Part shown: one piece after another, positions 63,575 to 64,000 of the stretch | Layout: every line of letters begins with the position of its first letter | Numbering within the stretch: the first letter of the stretch is position 1 | Source of the DNA: Isoperla grammatica | Lineage: Eukaryota; Arthropoda; Insecta; Plecoptera; Perlodidae | DNA length: 64,000 nucleotides | NCBI GenBank assembly: GCA_945910005.1 | Contig: CAMDTW010000235.1 | Location: 19,298-83,297, forward strand | Direction: 5' to 3' | Made by a program: the position numbers and the translations under genes | Notes under the pieces: generated by a model | What the model saw: only the letters and a program-made list of their open reading frames with translations | What the model was told of the DNA's origin: nothing | The model's database searches: none

Positions 63575-64000
63575 GGGCTCCAATAAGCACAATTTGTCCA
63601 TTTCGTCACATTTCGATAACTTCTATAGAAGTTACACCCTCCGTTGAAAAATAAGAATTATATTTTGCATTCTTCAAGAGTATTATGAAAATGCATAAAT
63701 TGAGTTTTTTGGTCGTTTTTGGTTAAAATATAGATAAAATATAGAAATTGGCTGATTTTAGTCTATCTACCACAAACTTTCAGTTTTAATAGGAATCTTG
63801 CATACGGCTGGGATTCCTAAGGGTTTCAACCAAAAATGACAAATCGTTGTTTTAGAGCGTTTCAGGCTCCAATAAGCACAATTTGTCCATTTCGTCACAT
63901 TTCGATAACTTCTATAGAAGTTACACCCTCCGTCGAAAAATAAGAATTATAGGTTGCATTCTTCAAGAGTATAATGAAAATGCATAAATTGAGTTTTTTC
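63575..64000. repeat. Array continues; matches 42768-43193
   Basis: The last 426 bp hold a type C/E-like unit (TATATTTTGC, ATATAGATAAAATATAG) followed by ACTTTCAGTTTTAATAGG and CAACCAAAAATGAC. The same order and marks occur from 42768 and, in the 16-monomer duplication, from about 47391. The array clearly runs past the window end. Confidence 0.9.

Larger units (their letters stand above)
1..64000. repeat. Continuous ~289-bp satellite array, about 221 monomers
   Basis: The same unit recurs without a break across the window. Taking the CG of the AATCGTTGTTTTAGAG motif as the monomer start, the first starts fall at 1, 289, 578, 867, 1160, 1449 and 1736, so the usual spacing is 289 bp, with occasional 287-, 288- and 293-bp units. 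All monomers read in the same direction; I found no inverted monomer and no foreign insertion. Base composition is about one third G+C by eye, with several A and T runs. No gene lies in any part of it. Long head-to-tail arrays of this kind are characteristic of centromeric, pericentromeric or subtelomeric heterochromatin in eukaryotes; which of these applies here cannot be read from the sequence. Both window ends lie inside the array, so its true length is unknown. Confidence 0.98.

Noticed and set aside
1..64000. CRISPR array
   Set aside because: The repeat is regular, but there are no unique spacers: the 289-bp unit is repeated in full, and no cas genes are present.
1..64000. LTR or other transposon as the source of the array
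   Set aside because: I saw no terminal repeats, primer-binding site, target-site duplication or transposase/reverse-transcriptase frame in any monomer or between blocks.
1..64000. Assignment to a particular species or named satellite family
   Set aside because: I could not match the unit to a satellite I know with confidence, and there is no gene in the window to give taxonomic context.

Overview
The whole window, from base 1 to base 64000, is one uninterrupted tandem array of an AT-rich satellite. The monomer is about 289 bp and there are roughly 221 copies, all head-to-tail in the same orientation. I see no protein-coding gene, no RNA gene, no transposon and no non-satellite sequence. The short open frames, mostly on the minus strand, are accidental readings through the repeat. 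An array this long, made of a multi-hundred-bp monomer with higher-order structure, points to a eukaryotic nuclear genome and to centromeric or other heterochromatin. I cannot name the species. The general character is compatible with a plant satellite, but that is only an impression.

Monomers fall into recognisable variants. Type A is the commonest and carries a perfect 18-bp palindrome. Type B has a divergent block of about 77 bp that breaks the palindrome. Type C has a TATATTTTGC tract and a GGATAAAA motif. Type D is 287 bp with a shortened tract after CTCCGT. Type E has a C-like left half and a GGCATACAGCTGGG right half. Their order repeats over longer distances, giving higher-order repeats rather than a simple monomeric array.

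Layout: (1) 0-14 kb is irregular, with block similarities at spacings of 15, 22 and 26 monomers and some 1- or 2-monomer tandem duplications. (2) 14-19 kb holds two copies of a 1.7-kb block 11 monomers apart. (3) 16-22 kb is copied at 27.5-33.2 kb, minus two monomers. (4) 19.77-24.96 kb is a tandem duplication of a 2597-bp, 9-monomer unit. (5) 33.0-40.4 kb holds two copies of a 3.1-kb block 15 monomers apart. (6) 41.16-50.41 kb is a tandem duplication of a 16-monomer, 4.62-kb unit. (7) 50.4-54.9 kb is mixed, including a 2-monomer duplication. (8) 54.9-63.6 kb is a tandem duplication of a 15-monomer unit of exactly 4335 bp. The sequence from 55.8 kb to the window end derives from the same source as 39.4-43.2 kb.

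The picture is of repeated unequal exchange and segmental copying in layers, with larger and apparently younger units towards the right. The points most worth checking are the nested duplications with locatable junctions, the A/B mosaic block, CG/TG alternation at the main variable sites, and a cluster of single-base indels near 8.0-8.9 kb that looks like assembly error.
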